NCBI GenBank assembly: GCA_026386955.1
Contig: JAPLMQ010000280.1
Coordinates: 1 to 46,252, forward strand
Source: Planctomycetota bacterium
GTDB lineage: Bacteria; Planctomycetota; Phycisphaerae; Phycisphaerales; Phycisphaeraceae
Length of the DNA stretch: 46,252 bases
Reading direction: 5' to 3'
The position numbers and the translations under genes were made by a program. Positions 23,564 to 32,470 of this stretch are shown here, piece by piece (the first letter of the stretch is position 1; each line of letters opens with the position of its first letter). The notes under the pieces are model-generated. The model had not been told where the DNA came from, did no database searches, and saw only the letters and a list, made by a program, of their open reading frames with translations.

Positions 23564-24322
23564 CTATTGGCCTGCACCATCATAAATCAGCGCCCCAAAT
23601 CGGTAACAACCAATCGGGAATCGTGTCCACTCTGAATTGAACATTTTCAAAAACATGCTTGGGTCCGTCGATAGCGGACCAGCTTTAGAGGCTATTCCAT
23701 TTAGCTGTTTCCATGGCATCTTCTGGCTCAGCAAATATCTTGCGCCAAGATGATTCAGTGGACGATCGCACGGCTGTTGATTTAGTTGTCCACGACAGCG
23801 ACGTAGTTCCGCAGAAACCATATCCCAACGACCATGATGGACTGCCGTCTGAATATCCCGCGATAACGAACTGAGCATTGTCTTGTCGGTTTCCTCGTAA
23901 TAATCCTTGAATGAACTCGCGTTCTCGCGCCAATGAGGGTGCGGCGGAGTCGCAATCCATCGTTCTCTCATGTTTAGCAATACTTGAAGAGACAGGGCTG
24001 TCGCGAGGGTTTCGATTGCGCCGTTTGTACGGCTTGGGTCCATCATCACATGGCCCAACTCATGGCCGAGCTGATAGGCCAATTGAAAATACCGCCGTCC
24101 GGAACCGAGGTTTAGTCCAATCACGTATTGGTTCTGGGCCGGTGAAGGCCATAGCACGCGTGGGCTTGCTGAGTCGCGATATATGCGGAAACCCCGGTCG
24201 CCCATTGGCGGCAACCCAGGGATCAGATCCTTGACAACTCGAACAACATCACGTGCAGCACGCTTCAAATCGGTTTTTTCGTCCGCTGGAAATGATCCAT
24301 CAAAGTCAATTTCCATCTCCAT
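23564..24322 (-). CDS. putative zinc metallopeptidase-like protein in a low-GC island
   Basis: A 252-residue protein with a HELGH zinc-binding motif (HELGHVMMDPSR) and a downstream Glu-containing helix (GAIETLATALSLQ), as in gluzincin-type peptidases. No signal peptide or membrane segment is visible, and I cannot assign a family. The DNA from about 23520 to 24480 is close to 50% GC by eye, against about 70% around it, so the gene was probably acquired. The ATG at 24322 follows an AAAGAG sequence. The ends of the protein share no motif with its neighbours. It could be a toxin, an IrrE-like protease or a cargo gene. Confidence 0.6.
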   Translation of the reverse strand: MEMEIDFDGSFPADEKTDLKRAARDVVRVVKDLIPGLPPMGDRGFRIYRDSASPRVLWPSPAQNQYVIGLNLGSGRRYFQLAYQLGHELGHVMMDPSRTNGAIETLATALSLQVLLNMRERWIATPPHPHWRENASSFKDYYEETDKTMLSSLSRDIQTAVHHGRWDMVSAELRRCRGQLNQQPCDRPLNHLGARYLLSQKMPWKQLNGIASKAGPLSTDPSMFLKMFNSEWTRFPIGCYRFGALIYDGAGQ

Positions 24323-24522
24323 CTCTTTCAGTCAACTGCTCGAACAATCAAGATTGCAGATACGCCAGGTTGACCGAACTTCTGCGATGACGGCGCAGGG
24401 AATGGGTCGGGATGGAAAGTTGCGCGTCAGACGGTCTTCCAGTGCTTGTTGCGCAACAGACGGCAATGCGGAATGCCGCCAATCGCCAAGACACAGTCCA
24501 GAACTCGCTCCGCCAATTGATC

Positions 24523-24888
24523 TCACCCCTCGCCGCGGTATTCCGCCGTCGTCGTGCAGGTCTCGTGCACGCGCACGACCGAGAGCAGCGGCAGCGCCGG
24601 CTTGAGCCGGTCGTAGACCCACTTCGCCAGCATCTCGGCGGTGGGGTTGCTCAGCCCCTCGATGTCGTTGAGGACGTAGTGGTCGAGCTGGACCTGCACG
24701 GGCGCGATGGCGGCCTTGATGTCGCCGTAGTCGATGAGGAACCCCTTCGCGGGGTCGACCTCGCCCTCGACGATCACGTCGATGTGGAACGAGTGGCCGT
24801 GCATCCGCCGGCACTTGTGCCCCTGCGGGAAGGTCGGCAGGAAATGGGCGGCCTCGAAGTCGAACGTCTTGCTCAGGGCGATGCGCAT
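24523..24888 (-). CDS. queD: 6-carboxytetrahydropterin synthase (QueD)
   Basis: A 121-residue zinc enzyme that converts dihydroneopterin triphosphate to 6-carboxytetrahydropterin in 7-deazaguanine (queuosine) synthesis. Zinc ligands H15, H30 and H32 lie in DFEAAHFL and MHGHSFH, and catalytic Cys26 lies in [10 protein letters not shown]. The Glu near the C-terminus is in [13 protein letters not shown]. The start MRIALSKTF at 24888 is chosen; the longer frame begins in a run without a ribosome site. It follows queE by 52 bases on the same strand and is probably co-transcribed. Confidence 0.95.
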   Translation of the reverse strand: MRIALSKTFDFEAAHFLPTFPQGHKCRRMHGHSFHIDVIVEGEVDPAKGFLIDYGDIKAAIAPVQVQLDHYVLNDIEGLSNPTAEMLAKWVYDRLKPALPLLSVVRVHETCTTTAEYRGEG

Positions 24889-24940
24889 GGCGGATGTTGT
24901 CCGGGCGGAGGCGGGGAACGTCAAATCGCACGAGGCCGCC

Positions 24941-25630
24941 TCACACCCCGCGCGTCATCGGGTCCCAGATCAGCTTGTGCAACTGCGTCTGCAGCCGCAC
25001 GGGCAGGCGGTCGGCGATCACCCATTCCGCCAAGTCGCGCAGCGGCAGCCCGCCCTCGACTCCCGCGATCTCCTTGCCCGGGGCCATCGCGGCCACGGCG
25101 CCGAAGAGCACCGCGTTGACCCGCTCGTGCAGCCGATGCTTCGCCACCACCTCGCGGGCCCACTCGTAGTCGGCCCGGTCGCAGAGGACGAACTTCACCT
25201 CGTCGCGGGCGTTGAGGTGGTCGACGTTCGACCAAAGGTTCCGCGCCGACTCGCGGCTCCCGGGCGTCTTGAAGTCCATGATGCGGATGACGCGCGGGTC
25301 GCAGAGGCTGATGTCGCAGGCCCCGCTGGTCTCGATCAGGACGGTCATGCCCAGGTCGCAGAGCCGGGCCATCAACGGATGCACCGTCGGCTGGAGCAGC
25401 GGCTCGCCGCCCGTGACCTCGACCAAGTCGCACCCGTGGCGGACGACCTCGGCCACGACATCCTCAAGCTCTCGCCGCTTGCCCTCGTGGAAGGCGTATT
25501 CGGTGTCGCAATACCGGCAGCGCAGGTGGCAGCCCATCAGCCGGACGAAGACGCACCGCCGTCCCGCCCAGGTGCTCTCGCCCTGGATCGAGTGGAAGAC
25601 CTCGTTGATCATCAGCCGCGGCGGGGTCAT
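24941..25630 (-). CDS. queE: 7-carboxy-7-deazaguanine synthase (QueE)
   Basis: A 229-residue radical SAM enzyme that turns 6-carboxytetrahydropterin into 7-carboxy-7-deazaguanine, the step after QueD. The cluster motif is C34-H-L-R-C38-R-Y-C41, the N-terminal motif is [11 protein letters not shown], and the SAM glycine motif is VTGGEPLLQ. The ATG at 25630 is used; the frame is open further upstream to 25738, but that part runs into the 187-bp repeat element. A minus-strand TATGAT box lies at 25662-25667, so the leader would be about 25 bases. queD follows. Confidence 0.96.
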   Translation of the reverse strand: MTPPRLMINEVFHSIQGESTWAGRRCVFVRLMGCHLRCRYCDTEYAFHEGKRRELEDVVAEVVRHGCDLVEVTGGEPLLQPTVHPLMARLCDLGMTVLIETSGACDISLCDPRVIRIMDFKTPGSRESARNLWSNVDHLNARDEVKFVLCDRADYEWAREVVAKHRLHERVNAVLFGAVAAMAPGKEIAGVEGGLPLRDLAEWVIADRLPVRLQTQLHKLIWDPMTRGV

Positions 25631-25700
25631 GGGTGGGTTCGCAGGGAACGTTCGAACGACCATCATAGATCGCGATGCGATGCGGGGGACGAAGTCCGCC

Positions 25701-25887
25701 TTGTTAGCCGGAAGCGCAAGCGACGGGACGGAGGTCAACCAAACAACAGCCCGGCCAGCGCACGCGGTGAATGTGCAATCCGGCGTTCGATCGGCGGGGT
25801 CGCATGCGTCCGGGCGCTCTCCGCGTGCTCTGGCGCTGCGGTGATCCGGCGCACCCCCGTTTCGTCGCTTGCGCTTCCGGCTAACAA
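25701..25887. mobile_element. 187-bp inverted-repeat element, copy 2 (MITE-like)
   Basis: Left end 25701-25731 reads TTGTTAGCCGGAAGCGCAAG and continues into the same GACGGGACGG as copy 1. The right end 25856-25887 is its inverted copy. Total length is 187 bp, exactly as at 15229-15415. The interior is related, with a shared GCGCTGCG and CCGGCGCACCCCC near the right end, and carries no gene. It lies between queE and folK, and its right end stops two bases from the folK stop codon. Confidence 0.7.
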
Positions 25888-25888
25888 A

Positions 25889-26401
25889 TCACCCCGGCCT
25901 CGCCGCCACCCGTCCGCCCACGCCGGCCCCGGACTTCTCCACCTCCGCCAGCAGCTCCCCCACGCTCTTCGCCAACACGGGATGCTTCATGCCCGGGTCG
26001 AGGTCCGCCAATGGCCGAAGCACGAACCACCGCTCATGCAGCCTCGGATGCGGCACGGCCAGGCTCTCCTCGCGCACGACCCGCTGGTCGTAGAGCAGGA
26101 TGTCGAGGTCGAGCGTCCGCGGGCCCCAATGCTGCCTGACGCCCCGCGGCTCGCGCCCCGACTCGGCCTCGATCTTCGCCAGCTCCGCCAGCAGGGCCGT
26201 CGGCTCAAGCCCCGTCTCCAGCTCGGCCGCGGCGTTGAGATAATCGCCCTGCTTCACCGGCCCGACCGGCGCGGTCTCGTAAACCTGGCTGAACTTCACC
26301 AGCCGGGACTGCGGGATCGCCCCCAGCAGCCGCCGGGCCAGGTCGAGGTTTGCCCAGCGGTCGCCGACGTTCGCACCAATGCCGATCATCGCTCTCGCCA
26401 T
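25889..26401 (-). CDS. folK: 2-amino-4-hydroxy-6-hydroxymethyldihydropteridine pyrophosphokinase
   Basis: A 170-residue folate enzyme that transfers pyrophosphate from ATP to 6-hydroxymethyl-dihydropterin. Family motifs are [24 protein letters not shown], and the pterin/ATP segment [14 protein letters not shown] with two metal-binding Asp residues, then [30 protein letters not shown] at 26401 is the preferred start; a second ATG at 26422 is possible. The frame is open far upstream, but that sequence is antisense to cysH. It diverges from cysH. Confidence 0.95.
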   Translation of the reverse strand: MARAMIGIGANVGDRWANLDLARRLLGAIPQSRLVKFSQVYETAPVGPVKQGDYLNAAAELETGLEPTALLAELAKIEAESGREPRGVRQHWGPRTLDLDILLYDQRVVREESLAVPHPRLHERWFVLRPLADLDPGMKHPVLAKSVGELLAEVEKSGAGVGGRVAARPG

Positions 26402-26527
26402 CGGCGGATTGTTGTCGAACATGACGGGCGCGGCAAACGCCCCGCGGGCCTTGCGCCGCCGCCCGAGCCCTGCTATCATCGGGTGTTCCCCGATGGGGCC
26501 TCCGCGGCCCCGGAAAAGGGCTTCTTC

Positions 26528-27271
26528 GTGACCACCGCGACGCAAATCGACCTCGACGCCGTCAACCGCCAGCTCGCCGGGGCCACGCCCGAACACGTCG
26601 TCCGCTGGGCGGCCGAGACCTTCAGCACCGGGCTGGTGATGACCTCCAGCTTCGGGGCCCAGTCGGCGGTCATGCTCCACCTGGTCACGCAGGTCATCCC
26701 TGACATCCCCGTCGTCTTCGTCGACACCGGCTACCTCTTCCCCGAGACCTACCAGTTCGCCGAGGCCCTCACCCGCCGGCTGAAGCTCAACCTCAAGGTC
26801 TACCAATCGCCCCTGAGCCCCGCCCGCATGGAGGCGCTGATGGGCCGGCTGTGGGAGGAGGAGACCAAGGAGGCCCTCGACCGCTACGACCAGATCCGCA
26901 AGAAGGAGCCGATGCAGCGGGCCCTGCGCGAGTTGGGCGTCACCGCCTGGCTGGCTGGCCTGCAGCGGCACCAGACCGAGCACCGCTCCAAGCTCCGCGT
27001 GGTCGAGCTGCAGAACGGCATGCCCAAGATCCACCCCGTGCTGGAGTGGACCTCGCGCGACGTCTACCAGTACCTCAAGCGCCACGACCTCCCCTACCAC
27101 CCGCTCTACGAACAGGGCTACGCCTCCATCGGCGACGTCCACTCCACCCGCCCGATCGGCGAGGGGATGAACGAGCGCGACGGCCGCTTCGGCGGGCTCA
27201 AGCAGGAGTGCGGGCTGCACCTGCCCACCACACCCGACGAGAACGACAGCCGCGGGGCGAGCAATCTTTGA
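26528..27271 (+). CDS. cysH: phosphoadenylyl-sulfate reductase
   Basis: A 247-residue reductase for assimilatory sulfate reduction, converting PAPS to sulfite. The nucleotide loop is [14 protein letters not shown], followed by [11 protein letters not shown], and the arginine-rich segment RRLK. The only cysteine is C228 in KQECGLH near the C-terminus. There is no CC/CxxC iron-sulfur set, which fits a thioredoxin-dependent PAPS reductase and not an APS reductase. The GTG at 26528 is chosen because GGAAAAGGG lies about six bases before it. A TATCAT box (26474-26479) suits a leader of about 40 bases. It is followed by a bidirectional terminator. Confidence 0.94.
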   Translation: MTTATQIDLDAVNRQLAGATPEHVVRWAAETFSTGLVMTSSFGAQSAVMLHLVTQVIPDIPVVFVDTGYLFPETYQFAEALTRRLKLNLKVYQSPLSPARMEALMGRLWEEETKEALDRYDQIRKKEPMQRALRELGVTAWLAGLQRHQTEHRSKLRVVELQNGMPKIHPVLEWTSRDVYQYLKRHDLPYHPLYEQGYASIGDVHSTRPIGEGMNERDGRFGGLKQECGLHLPTTPDENDSRGASNL

Positions 27272-27307
27272 CTGATCGATGCGTGAGCGCTTGAACCCAA
27301 TGAAAAA

Positions 27308-27333
27308 CCCAGGCACGCAGTGCCTGGGCTTTG
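27308..27333. terminator. bidirectional terminator, CCCAGGCAC family
   Basis: CCCAGGCAC (27308-27316), GCA, GTGCCTGGG (27320-27328), with AAAAA before it and CTTT after it. It lies between convergent cysH and L,D-transpeptidase genes. The A-run gives a strong T-run on the minus strand. Confidence 0.85.
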
Positions 27334-27359
27334 GGGTCGTCATCCGTGAAATCGGATCG

Positions 27360-28493
27360 TCAGGGGACGATAGTCACTTCGCTCAATCCCTCCGACAGCA
27401 TCGTGTAGACCATCGCGATGTCGTCGTCGCGCAGGCGGACGCAGCCCATCGAGGCCTGTTTGCCGATGGAGTCGGGGTCGATCGTCCCGTGGACGCCGTA
27501 GCCCTGCAGCTTCTTGTTCGACTCATCGAGGCCTTCGAGGGCCAGCCAGTATTTGCCGATGGGGTTCTTCGGGTCGGTCGGCGAATAGGACTCGTTGGTC
27601 CGCGGGTTGGTCCACGCGGGGTTCTTGACCTTCCCGCCGGACTTCACCAGCCACTTGCCCAGCGGGGTCGAGCCCGACTCGCCCAAGCCGACCTGGAAGC
27701 TGCGGATGTAGAGGCGCACGCCGTCGGGCCCGGGGAGGAACATGTCCATCCGGTATGCCGACTTGCTCACCACCGCCTCGAAAGGCCCGTGGACGAGCTT
27801 GAGCTTCTGCCCCAGGCGGATGCGGTTGGCGGGGGTGTTGTTGACGATCTCGAGGAACTCGTAGGGGATCTTGTGCTTCGGCGCGATGCGCGAGAGGTAG
27901 TCGCCGGGCTGGACGACGTAGGCCTCGGTCAGCGGGTCGCCGGGCGTGACCGTCTTCGAGAAGATCAACGAACGGTTCACGCTCGCGAGCGTGTCGCGGA
28001 TCGCCTGGGCGTCGTAGGCGTCGAGCCCCGGGTCGGCCAGGGCCTGGCTGAGGACTTGCCGGCCTTCGATCGAATTGCCCAGCTCGATCAGCTTCATCCC
28101 GCGGGAGAACGGGCTGCCGGGCTGGGTCGAGGAGGATTGCGTCGAGGCGGCCTGCGTGGCGGCGGGGCCGGAGGCGTGGCGGGTGGGCGCTACGGGGCCC
28201 ACGACGCCCTGCGCGGGGACTTGGGCCGCGGGCGGCTTGACGGCCGAGGGAGTCGACGGCGGCGCGTCGGACGGGGCATCGCTCGCCGAGGGGGTGATGC
28301 TCGGCACGTCGCCCGCCGGGTCGGCCGAGGCGTGCTCCAACGACCCGCGGAAATGGGGCAAGATGTACCCCGCGGCGCCGAAGCCGATCAGGACCACGCC
28401 CAACACGAGCACGCCCCAGGGCCACTTGCTCATGACCTTCCGCGGCGAGGCGCCGTAGGACCGAACTCGCCCGCGCTGTGAATCCAGGACCAT
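27360..28493 (-). CDS. L,D-transpeptidase with LysM domain
   Basis: A 377-residue envelope enzyme. One membrane segment lies at about residues 25-44, followed by a long Pro/Ala/Thr/Ser-rich linker. The LysM domain includes YVVQPGDYLSRIAPKHKI. The C-terminal YkuD domain ends with GVHGTIDPDSIG (H335) and SMGCVRLRDDD (catalytic Cys351). It would form peptidoglycan cross-links or attach proteins to peptidoglycan. The start MVLDSQRGRV (28493) is chosen, with an AGGA about eight bases upstream. It converges on cysH. Confidence 0.92.
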   Translation of the reverse strand: MVLDSQRGRVRSYGASPRKVMSKWPWGVLVLGVVLIGFGAAGYILPHFRGSLEHASADPAGDVPSITPSASDAPSDAPPSTPSAVKPPAAQVPAQGVVGPVAPTRHASGPAATQAASTQSSSTQPGSPFSRGMKLIELGNSIEGRQVLSQALADPGLDAYDAQAIRDTLASVNRSLIFSKTVTPGDPLTEAYVVQPGDYLSRIAPKHKIPYEFLEIVNNTPANRIRLGQKLKLVHGPFEAVVSKSAYRMDMFLPGPDGVRLYIRSFQVGLGESGSTPLGKWLVKSGGKVKNPAWTNPRTNESYSPTDPKNPIGKYWLALEGLDESNKKLQGYGVHGTIDPDSIGKQASMGCVRLRDDDIAMVYTMLSEGLSEVTIVP

Positions 28494-28683
28494 CGTGACC
28501 GTTCCTCGTCGGAGTCGGATTTGGTTCCCGCGGCCGAATCTCCCGGCGTCACATCGACGCCGATCGACCCGCCCCGGCACCTTCCCTTCAGACCTATCAA
28601 ACAGACCAATCAATAAGATCGGCCACCGGCCTCCCCGGGCTGCAAGACCGGCGGTTCTTTCTGATTGCTTGCCCGCAAGCGGG

Positions 28684-30279
28684 TTATCGCCGCTTGCGGG
28701 ATTTCGGCGCGGCCGGTGCCGGAGCGGGCTCGGCGGCGACGGCGGGGACCGGCGCGGGAGGTTGGTCGACCGGGACTTCCGGGGGTTTGGCGGCAGGCGA
28801 GACAGCCGAGGGTGCGGGCGGGGCCGAAGGCGTCGACGGGGCCGGGAGGATCGGAGAGACCGGCGGAGAACCTCCGTCGCTTGCGCGTCCGGCTAACAAG
28901 GCAGGGGGCGCTTCCGGGGGCGGGGGCGCGGACGTCGCGCCCTCGCGCTGGACGCGGATCCACTCCAGATATTGCCCGATCCGCTGCTCGTACCCTCGCT
29001 CCGTGGGCGTGTAGTAGGTCTTGTCAACGCCCAGGTAATCCTGCGCCACGTAGCCCGTCGGGCTGTCGTGCGCGTTCTGATAACCCACGTGCCCCAGCTT
29101 CTTCGCCCCGGCGTAGTGCCCGTCGCGCAGGTGCTTGGGCACGGGGATCGTCCGCCCCTCGCGGACGTCCTTCATCGCCGTCCAGATCGCCATCGCCGAG
29201 GCGTTGCTCTTGGGCGCGGTCGCCATGTAGATCGCCGCCTGGGCCAGTGTGAGCTGGCACTCGGGCATGCCCACGCGCTCGGTGATCTCGTAGGCGGCCG
29301 CGGCGACGCTGATCGCCCGCGGGTCGGCGTTGCCGATGTCCTCGCTGGCGAGGATCGCGATCCGCCTCGCGATGAACCGCGGGTCCTCCCCCGCCTCGAG
29401 CATCCGCGCGATCCAGTAGACCGCCGCGTTGGGGTCGCTCCCGCGCATCGACTTGATCAAGGCCGAGGCCGCGTCGTAGTGCTCGTCACCCGTACCGTCG
29501 TAGACGATCGCCTTGCGCTGGATCGACTGCTCCGCGACATCAAGGTCGATCACGATCGCGCGGCCGTCGGCGGGCGGCTCGCTCGCGGCCCCCACGCCGG
29601 ACGTGCTCAACACCGCAATCTCCAAGGCCGTCAGCGCCCGCCTCGCGTCGCCGTCGCAGATGCGGGCCCAGAGCGAGATCGCCTCGTCCTTGAGCTCGAC
29701 GTTCCACCGCCCGTACCCGCGCTCGGGGTCGCTCACCGCATGCCGCAGCACGCGGGAGATCTCCTCCTCGGTCAACGCCTTGAACTGAAAGATCTGCGAT
29801 CGGCTGACCAGCGGCGAGTTGATCGCGAAGAAAGGGTTCTCCGTCGTCGCCCCGATGAGCGTGATCACGCCGCGCTCCACGTCGCCCAGCAGCACGTCCT
29901 GCTGGGCCCGGTTGAAGCGGTGGATTTCGTCGAGGAAGAAGATCGTCCGCCGAGCGTCGTTCTCCAGCCGGCGGCGGGCCTCGTCGAGGACGTCGCGCAC
30001 CTCGCGCACGCCGATGGCGGCCGCGTTGGCGCGGTCGAAATGGCGCTTGGTGTGTTTGGCGATCAGCTCCGCGAGCGTCGTCTTGCCCGTGCCCGGCGGG
30101 CCGTAGAAGACCACGCTGGTGAGCCGGTCGGCCTCGAGCATCCGCCGCAGCAGCATGCCCGGGCCGAGGAAGTGCTGCTGCCCGGCGAACTCGTCGAGCG
30201 AGCGCGGCCGCATCCGCGCCGCCAAGGGCTCGGCCGCCTTGCGGTGCCCTTCCTTGCGTGTTTCCCACAGGCCCGTCAT
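28684..30279 (-). CDS. rarA: replication-associated recombination protein A (RarA/MgsA)
   Basis: A 531-residue AAA+ ATPase acting at stalled replication forks. Walker A is GPPGTGKT (60-67), Walker B is FFLDEIH (114-120), and the helical MgsA C-terminal domain follows (ASALIKSMRGSDPNAAVYW). The family is usually about 440 residues, and this one carries an extra 84-residue tail (448-531) rich in Pro and Ala, ending RKRR. Within the tail, PALLAGRASDGG is encoded by a solitary end of the 187-bp repeat. The ATG at 30279 has a TATGAT box six bases before it, so the mRNA is probably leaderless. It diverges from sirC by 48 bases. Confidence 0.93.
   Translation of the reverse strand: MTGLWETRKEGHRKAAEPLAARMRPRSLDEFAGQQHFLGPGMLLRRMLEADRLTSVVFYGPPGTGKTTLAELIAKHTKRHFDRANAAAIGVREVRDVLDEARRRLENDARRTIFFLDEIHRFNRAQQDVLLGDVERGVITLIGATTENPFFAINSPLVSRSQIFQFKALTEEEISRVLRHAVSDPERGYGRWNVELKDEAISLWARICDGDARRALTALEIAVLSTSGVGAASEPPADGRAIVIDLDVAEQSIQRKAIVYDGTGDEHYDAASALIKSMRGSDPNAAVYWIARMLEAGEDPRFIARRIAILASEDIGNADPRAISVAAAAYEITERVGMPECQLTLAQAAIYMATAPKSNASAMAIWTAMKDVREGRTIPVPKHLRDGHYAGAKKLGHVGYQNAHDSPTGYVAQDYLGVDKTYYTPTERGYEQRIGQYLEWIRVQREGATSAPPPPEAPPALLAGRASDGGSPPVSPILPAPSTPSAPPAPSAVSPAAKPPEVPVDQPPAPVPAVAAEPAPAPAAPKSRKRR
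28874..28899 (-). repeat. solitary repeat end inside the rarA coding sequence
   Basis: On the minus strand this reads TTGTTAGCCGGACGCGCAAG and then CGACGG, matching the 187-bp element ends with one mismatch in the first 20 bases. It is translated in frame within the RarA tail. Confidence 0.65.
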
Positions 30280-30285
30280 GGCGGA

Positions 30286-30321
30286 ATCATAGCACCGCCG
30301 CCTCCCGCTCCGGCTTACAAT
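30286..30321. promoter_or_regulatory. back-to-back -10 boxes of rarA and sirC
   Basis: On the minus strand TATGAT (30286-30291) is six bases from the rarA ATG. On the plus strand TACAAT (30316-30321) is six bases from the sirC ATG. The 48-bp spacer thus holds two divergent promoters whose transcripts should start at the ATG. Confidence 0.55.
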
Positions 30322-30327
30322 CCCCCC

Positions 30328-30978
30328 ATGCCCGACCTCCCGGCGATGCTCCACGTCTCAGGCCGGCGGTGCGTCGTCGTCGGCGGCGGGGCCGTCGCGC
30401 GCCGCCGCGTCGTCTCGCTCCTCGAGGCCGGGGCGCTCGTCACCGTCGTCGCCCCGCGGATCGACGCCGAGTTCGCCGCCCTCGCCGTCACCTCCGCGAT
30501 CACCTCTGCCGTCACGAAACTCGAGCGCCCCTACCAGCCCGGCGACCTCGCCGACGCCTTCCTCGTGGTCATCGCCACCGATGACCCCGCGGTGAACCAA
30601 CGCGTCGCCGACGACGCCCGCGCCGCCCACGTGTTGGTCAACCGCGCCGACGACCCGCAGGCCGGCGACCTGCGCATCCCCGCCCACGCCCACCACGGCC
30701 CGGTCACCTTGGCCGTCAACACCAACGGCGTCTCCGCCGCCGCCGCCGCGACGATCCGCCGCGAGCTCTCCGCCGCGCTCGACCCCGACTGGCCCCGCCT
30801 GCTCGAGGCCGTCGCCCCCTTCCGCGCCGCGCTGCAATCCCCCGCGGGCGAGCCCGACCCCGCCCGCCGCCTGGAGATGCTCCGACGACTGACCGACGCC
30901 GAGGCGATGCAGACGCTCAAGACGCAGGGCCTCGACGCCCTGCGCGAACGCTGCCGGGCGATCTGTGCGACACCTTGA
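30328..30978 (+). CDS. sirC: precorrin-2 dehydrogenase/sirohydrochlorin ferrochelatase-like protein
   Basis: A 216-residue NAD-dependent enzyme of sirohaem synthesis, like the N-terminal part of CysG or the yeast Met8p. The Rossmann motif is VVVGGGAVARRR (about 16-27), followed by IATDDPAVNQRVADDA, and NRADDPQAGD and NTNGVSAAAAATIRREL, all typical of the family. The uroporphyrinogen methyltransferase part of CysG is absent, so that step must be encoded elsewhere. The ATG at 30328 has a TACAAT box six bases before it. The CcsA-like and hemA genes follow, about 480 bases downstream. Confidence 0.9.
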   Translation: MPDLPAMLHVSGRRCVVVGGGAVARRRVVSLLEAGALVTVVAPRIDAEFAALAVTSAITSAVTKLERPYQPGDLADAFLVVIATDDPAVNQRVADDARAAHVLVNRADDPQAGDLRIPAHAHHGPVTLAVNTNGVSAAAAATIRRELSAALDPDWPRLLEAVAPFRAALQSPAGEPDPARRLEMLRRLTDAEAMQTLKTQGLDALRERCRAICATP

Positions 30979-31023
30979 ACGCGCGGGAGAGACGTTGCCT
31001 TGTCGAGAGCTCCGCCCTCTCCC

Positions 31024-31251
31024 ATCAGGCGCAGCCTGATCCGAGACGGACACTGTGTGTCCGAAGACCGGGCGCGCAGCGGTACTCCGCTCGCGCGAAT
31101 CGCCGGCCGCCATGAACCCCTTGGATTCACGCAAGACCAACGCAAAGGACTTTTTCCGGGCGCGTCACTTGCTCTCGACAGCGCCATCGACCTTGGCACG
31201 TCGCGCGGGCGGACTACCGCCTCGCCCTGACTCCGGCGACACAGTCGCCGG
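31024..31251. repeat. cluster of short hairpins in the sirC-hemA spacer
   Basis: Four clear hairpins follow one another: ATCAGGC/GCCTGAT around GCA (31024-31040), CGGACAC/GTGTCCG around TGT (31047-31063), AGCGG/CCGCT around TACT (31078-31091), and CCGGCGAC/GTCGCCGG around ACA (31233-31251). The rest of the spacer from 30979 to 31456 shows no gene. A TAAAAT box at 31340-31345 could be the -10 of the following operon. Confidence 0.5.
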
Positions 31252-31456
31252 CTCTGATCAGAAAAGAGCGTTTCAGCAAAGCCCCTTGCACCGAACCCCA
31301 CCCCACCCCCGCCCTGTGGTGCCCACCCGCCGCCCCCTCTAAAATGAATCCCGTGCCGCCCATGCTGACGATCATGCCTTCCGGGACTCGGCCCACGCGG
31401 CGAGGCGGATGGCCCGCCTTGCGCATGCCTCGCCCACCACACCACTGAACCGCCCC

Positions 31457-32470
31457 ATGCGCGACCTGCCCATCACCCTCAGCCTCGCAGTCCTCACGCT
31501 CGGCTCGTTCGTCGCCACCGCGATGTCGTTCTCCCGCGGACGCAGGCTCGCGCCAGAGGCCGGCTCGGCGGACGGCGCCCCTCCCGACCCCGCCGCCGAG
31601 CAGCTTCTCCGCCGCAACCACGAGCGCACCCGCGACCGCATCGTCCTGCTCTGCTCCATCGGCAGCGCGATGATCTTCCTCCACAACTGGATCATCATCC
31701 GCGGCGCCCACGGGGACTGGCAGCCCCTCGAATCCCACGTCGACGGCCTCGCCCTCATCGCCGCGATGCTCGGGGCCTCCATCCTCTACCTCCAATGGCG
31801 GTCCCGCCTGCCGGGTCTCGCGGTCTTCGCCCTCCCCGTCCTCACGATCATTCTCGCCTGGTCAGTCTGCGCCAGCGCCTGGACCTACTTCGTCTTCAAG
31901 ATCGACTCCGCCTGGGAAGTCGCCCACCTCGCCGGCGTCTACCTCGGCTCGATCTACCTCGCCCTGGGCGCGATCGCGGGCGGCATGTACCTCTTCGCAC
32001 AGCGCCGCATCCGCCTCAAGCGCGACCACACCGGCCAGGAGCGGCTCGCGAGCCTCGAATCCATCGAGAATTTCATCATCCGCTCCACCGGCCTGGGGTT
32101 CTGCTTCCTCACGCTCGCCATCGTCGCGGGCTTCATCGTCGCGACCTCCAGCGGCAGCCGGATGGGCCCGGGCTGGTGGCACTCCCCCAAGCTCATCCTC
32201 TCCATCGCCGCCTGGCTGACCTACGCCCTGGTGCTCGACGTCCGCCACGCGGCGATCTTCCGCGGGGCCCGCGCCGCATGGATGAGCATCGCCGGCGTCC
32301 TCCTCCTGCTCGCCACCTTCAGCATCGTCAACGCCAAGGGCGTGCGCGAGGGCGACCCCGCCCGGTCCGTGCCTCCGCGGGCCCCGGTCCCGGGGACCGT
32401 CCCGATGACCGCTCCTCTTCCCGGCTCCGCGCCGAGCGTCGGCATCCAAAACCCCTCGGAGGGGCGTTGA
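31457..32470 (+). CDS. HemX/CcsA-like membrane protein
   Basis: A 337-residue integral membrane protein with about eight hydrophobic helices. It resembles the CcsA/CcmC/HemX superfamily of haem-handling proteins. The segment GPGWWHSPKLILSIAAWLTY occupies the place of the WWD haem motif (WxWWxWDPKE...WLxY), but the acidic residues are missing, as in HemX rather than the cytochrome c assembly proteins. In many bacteria this gene lies just before hemA. Here its TGA overlaps the hemA ATG by one base, so they are coupled. The ATG at 31457 is chosen over one at 31409 because the first residues then suit a membrane protein. Confidence 0.8.
   Translation: MRDLPITLSLAVLTLGSFVATAMSFSRGRRLAPEAGSADGAPPDPAAEQLLRRNHERTRDRIVLLCSIGSAMIFLHNWIIIRGAHGDWQPLESHVDGLALIAAMLGASILYLQWRSRLPGLAVFALPVLTIILAWSVCASAWTYFVFKIDSAWEVAHLAGVYLGSIYLALGAIAGGMYLFAQRRIRLKRDHTGQERLASLESIENFIIRSTGLGFCFLTLAIVAGFIVATSSGSRMGPGWWHSPKLILSIAAWLTYALVLDVRHAAIFRGARAAWMSIAGVLLLLATFSIVNAKGVREGDPARSVPPRAPVPGTVPMTAPLPGSAPSVGIQNPSEGR

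Noticed and set aside
24734-27271. An 845-residue plus-strand frame
   Set aside because: It is antisense to queD, queE and folK for most of its length. Only the cysH part from 26528 has family motifs.
31000-31350. Short frames in the sirC-hemA spacer
   Set aside because: No ribosome site, no family similarity, and the sequence is made of hairpins.
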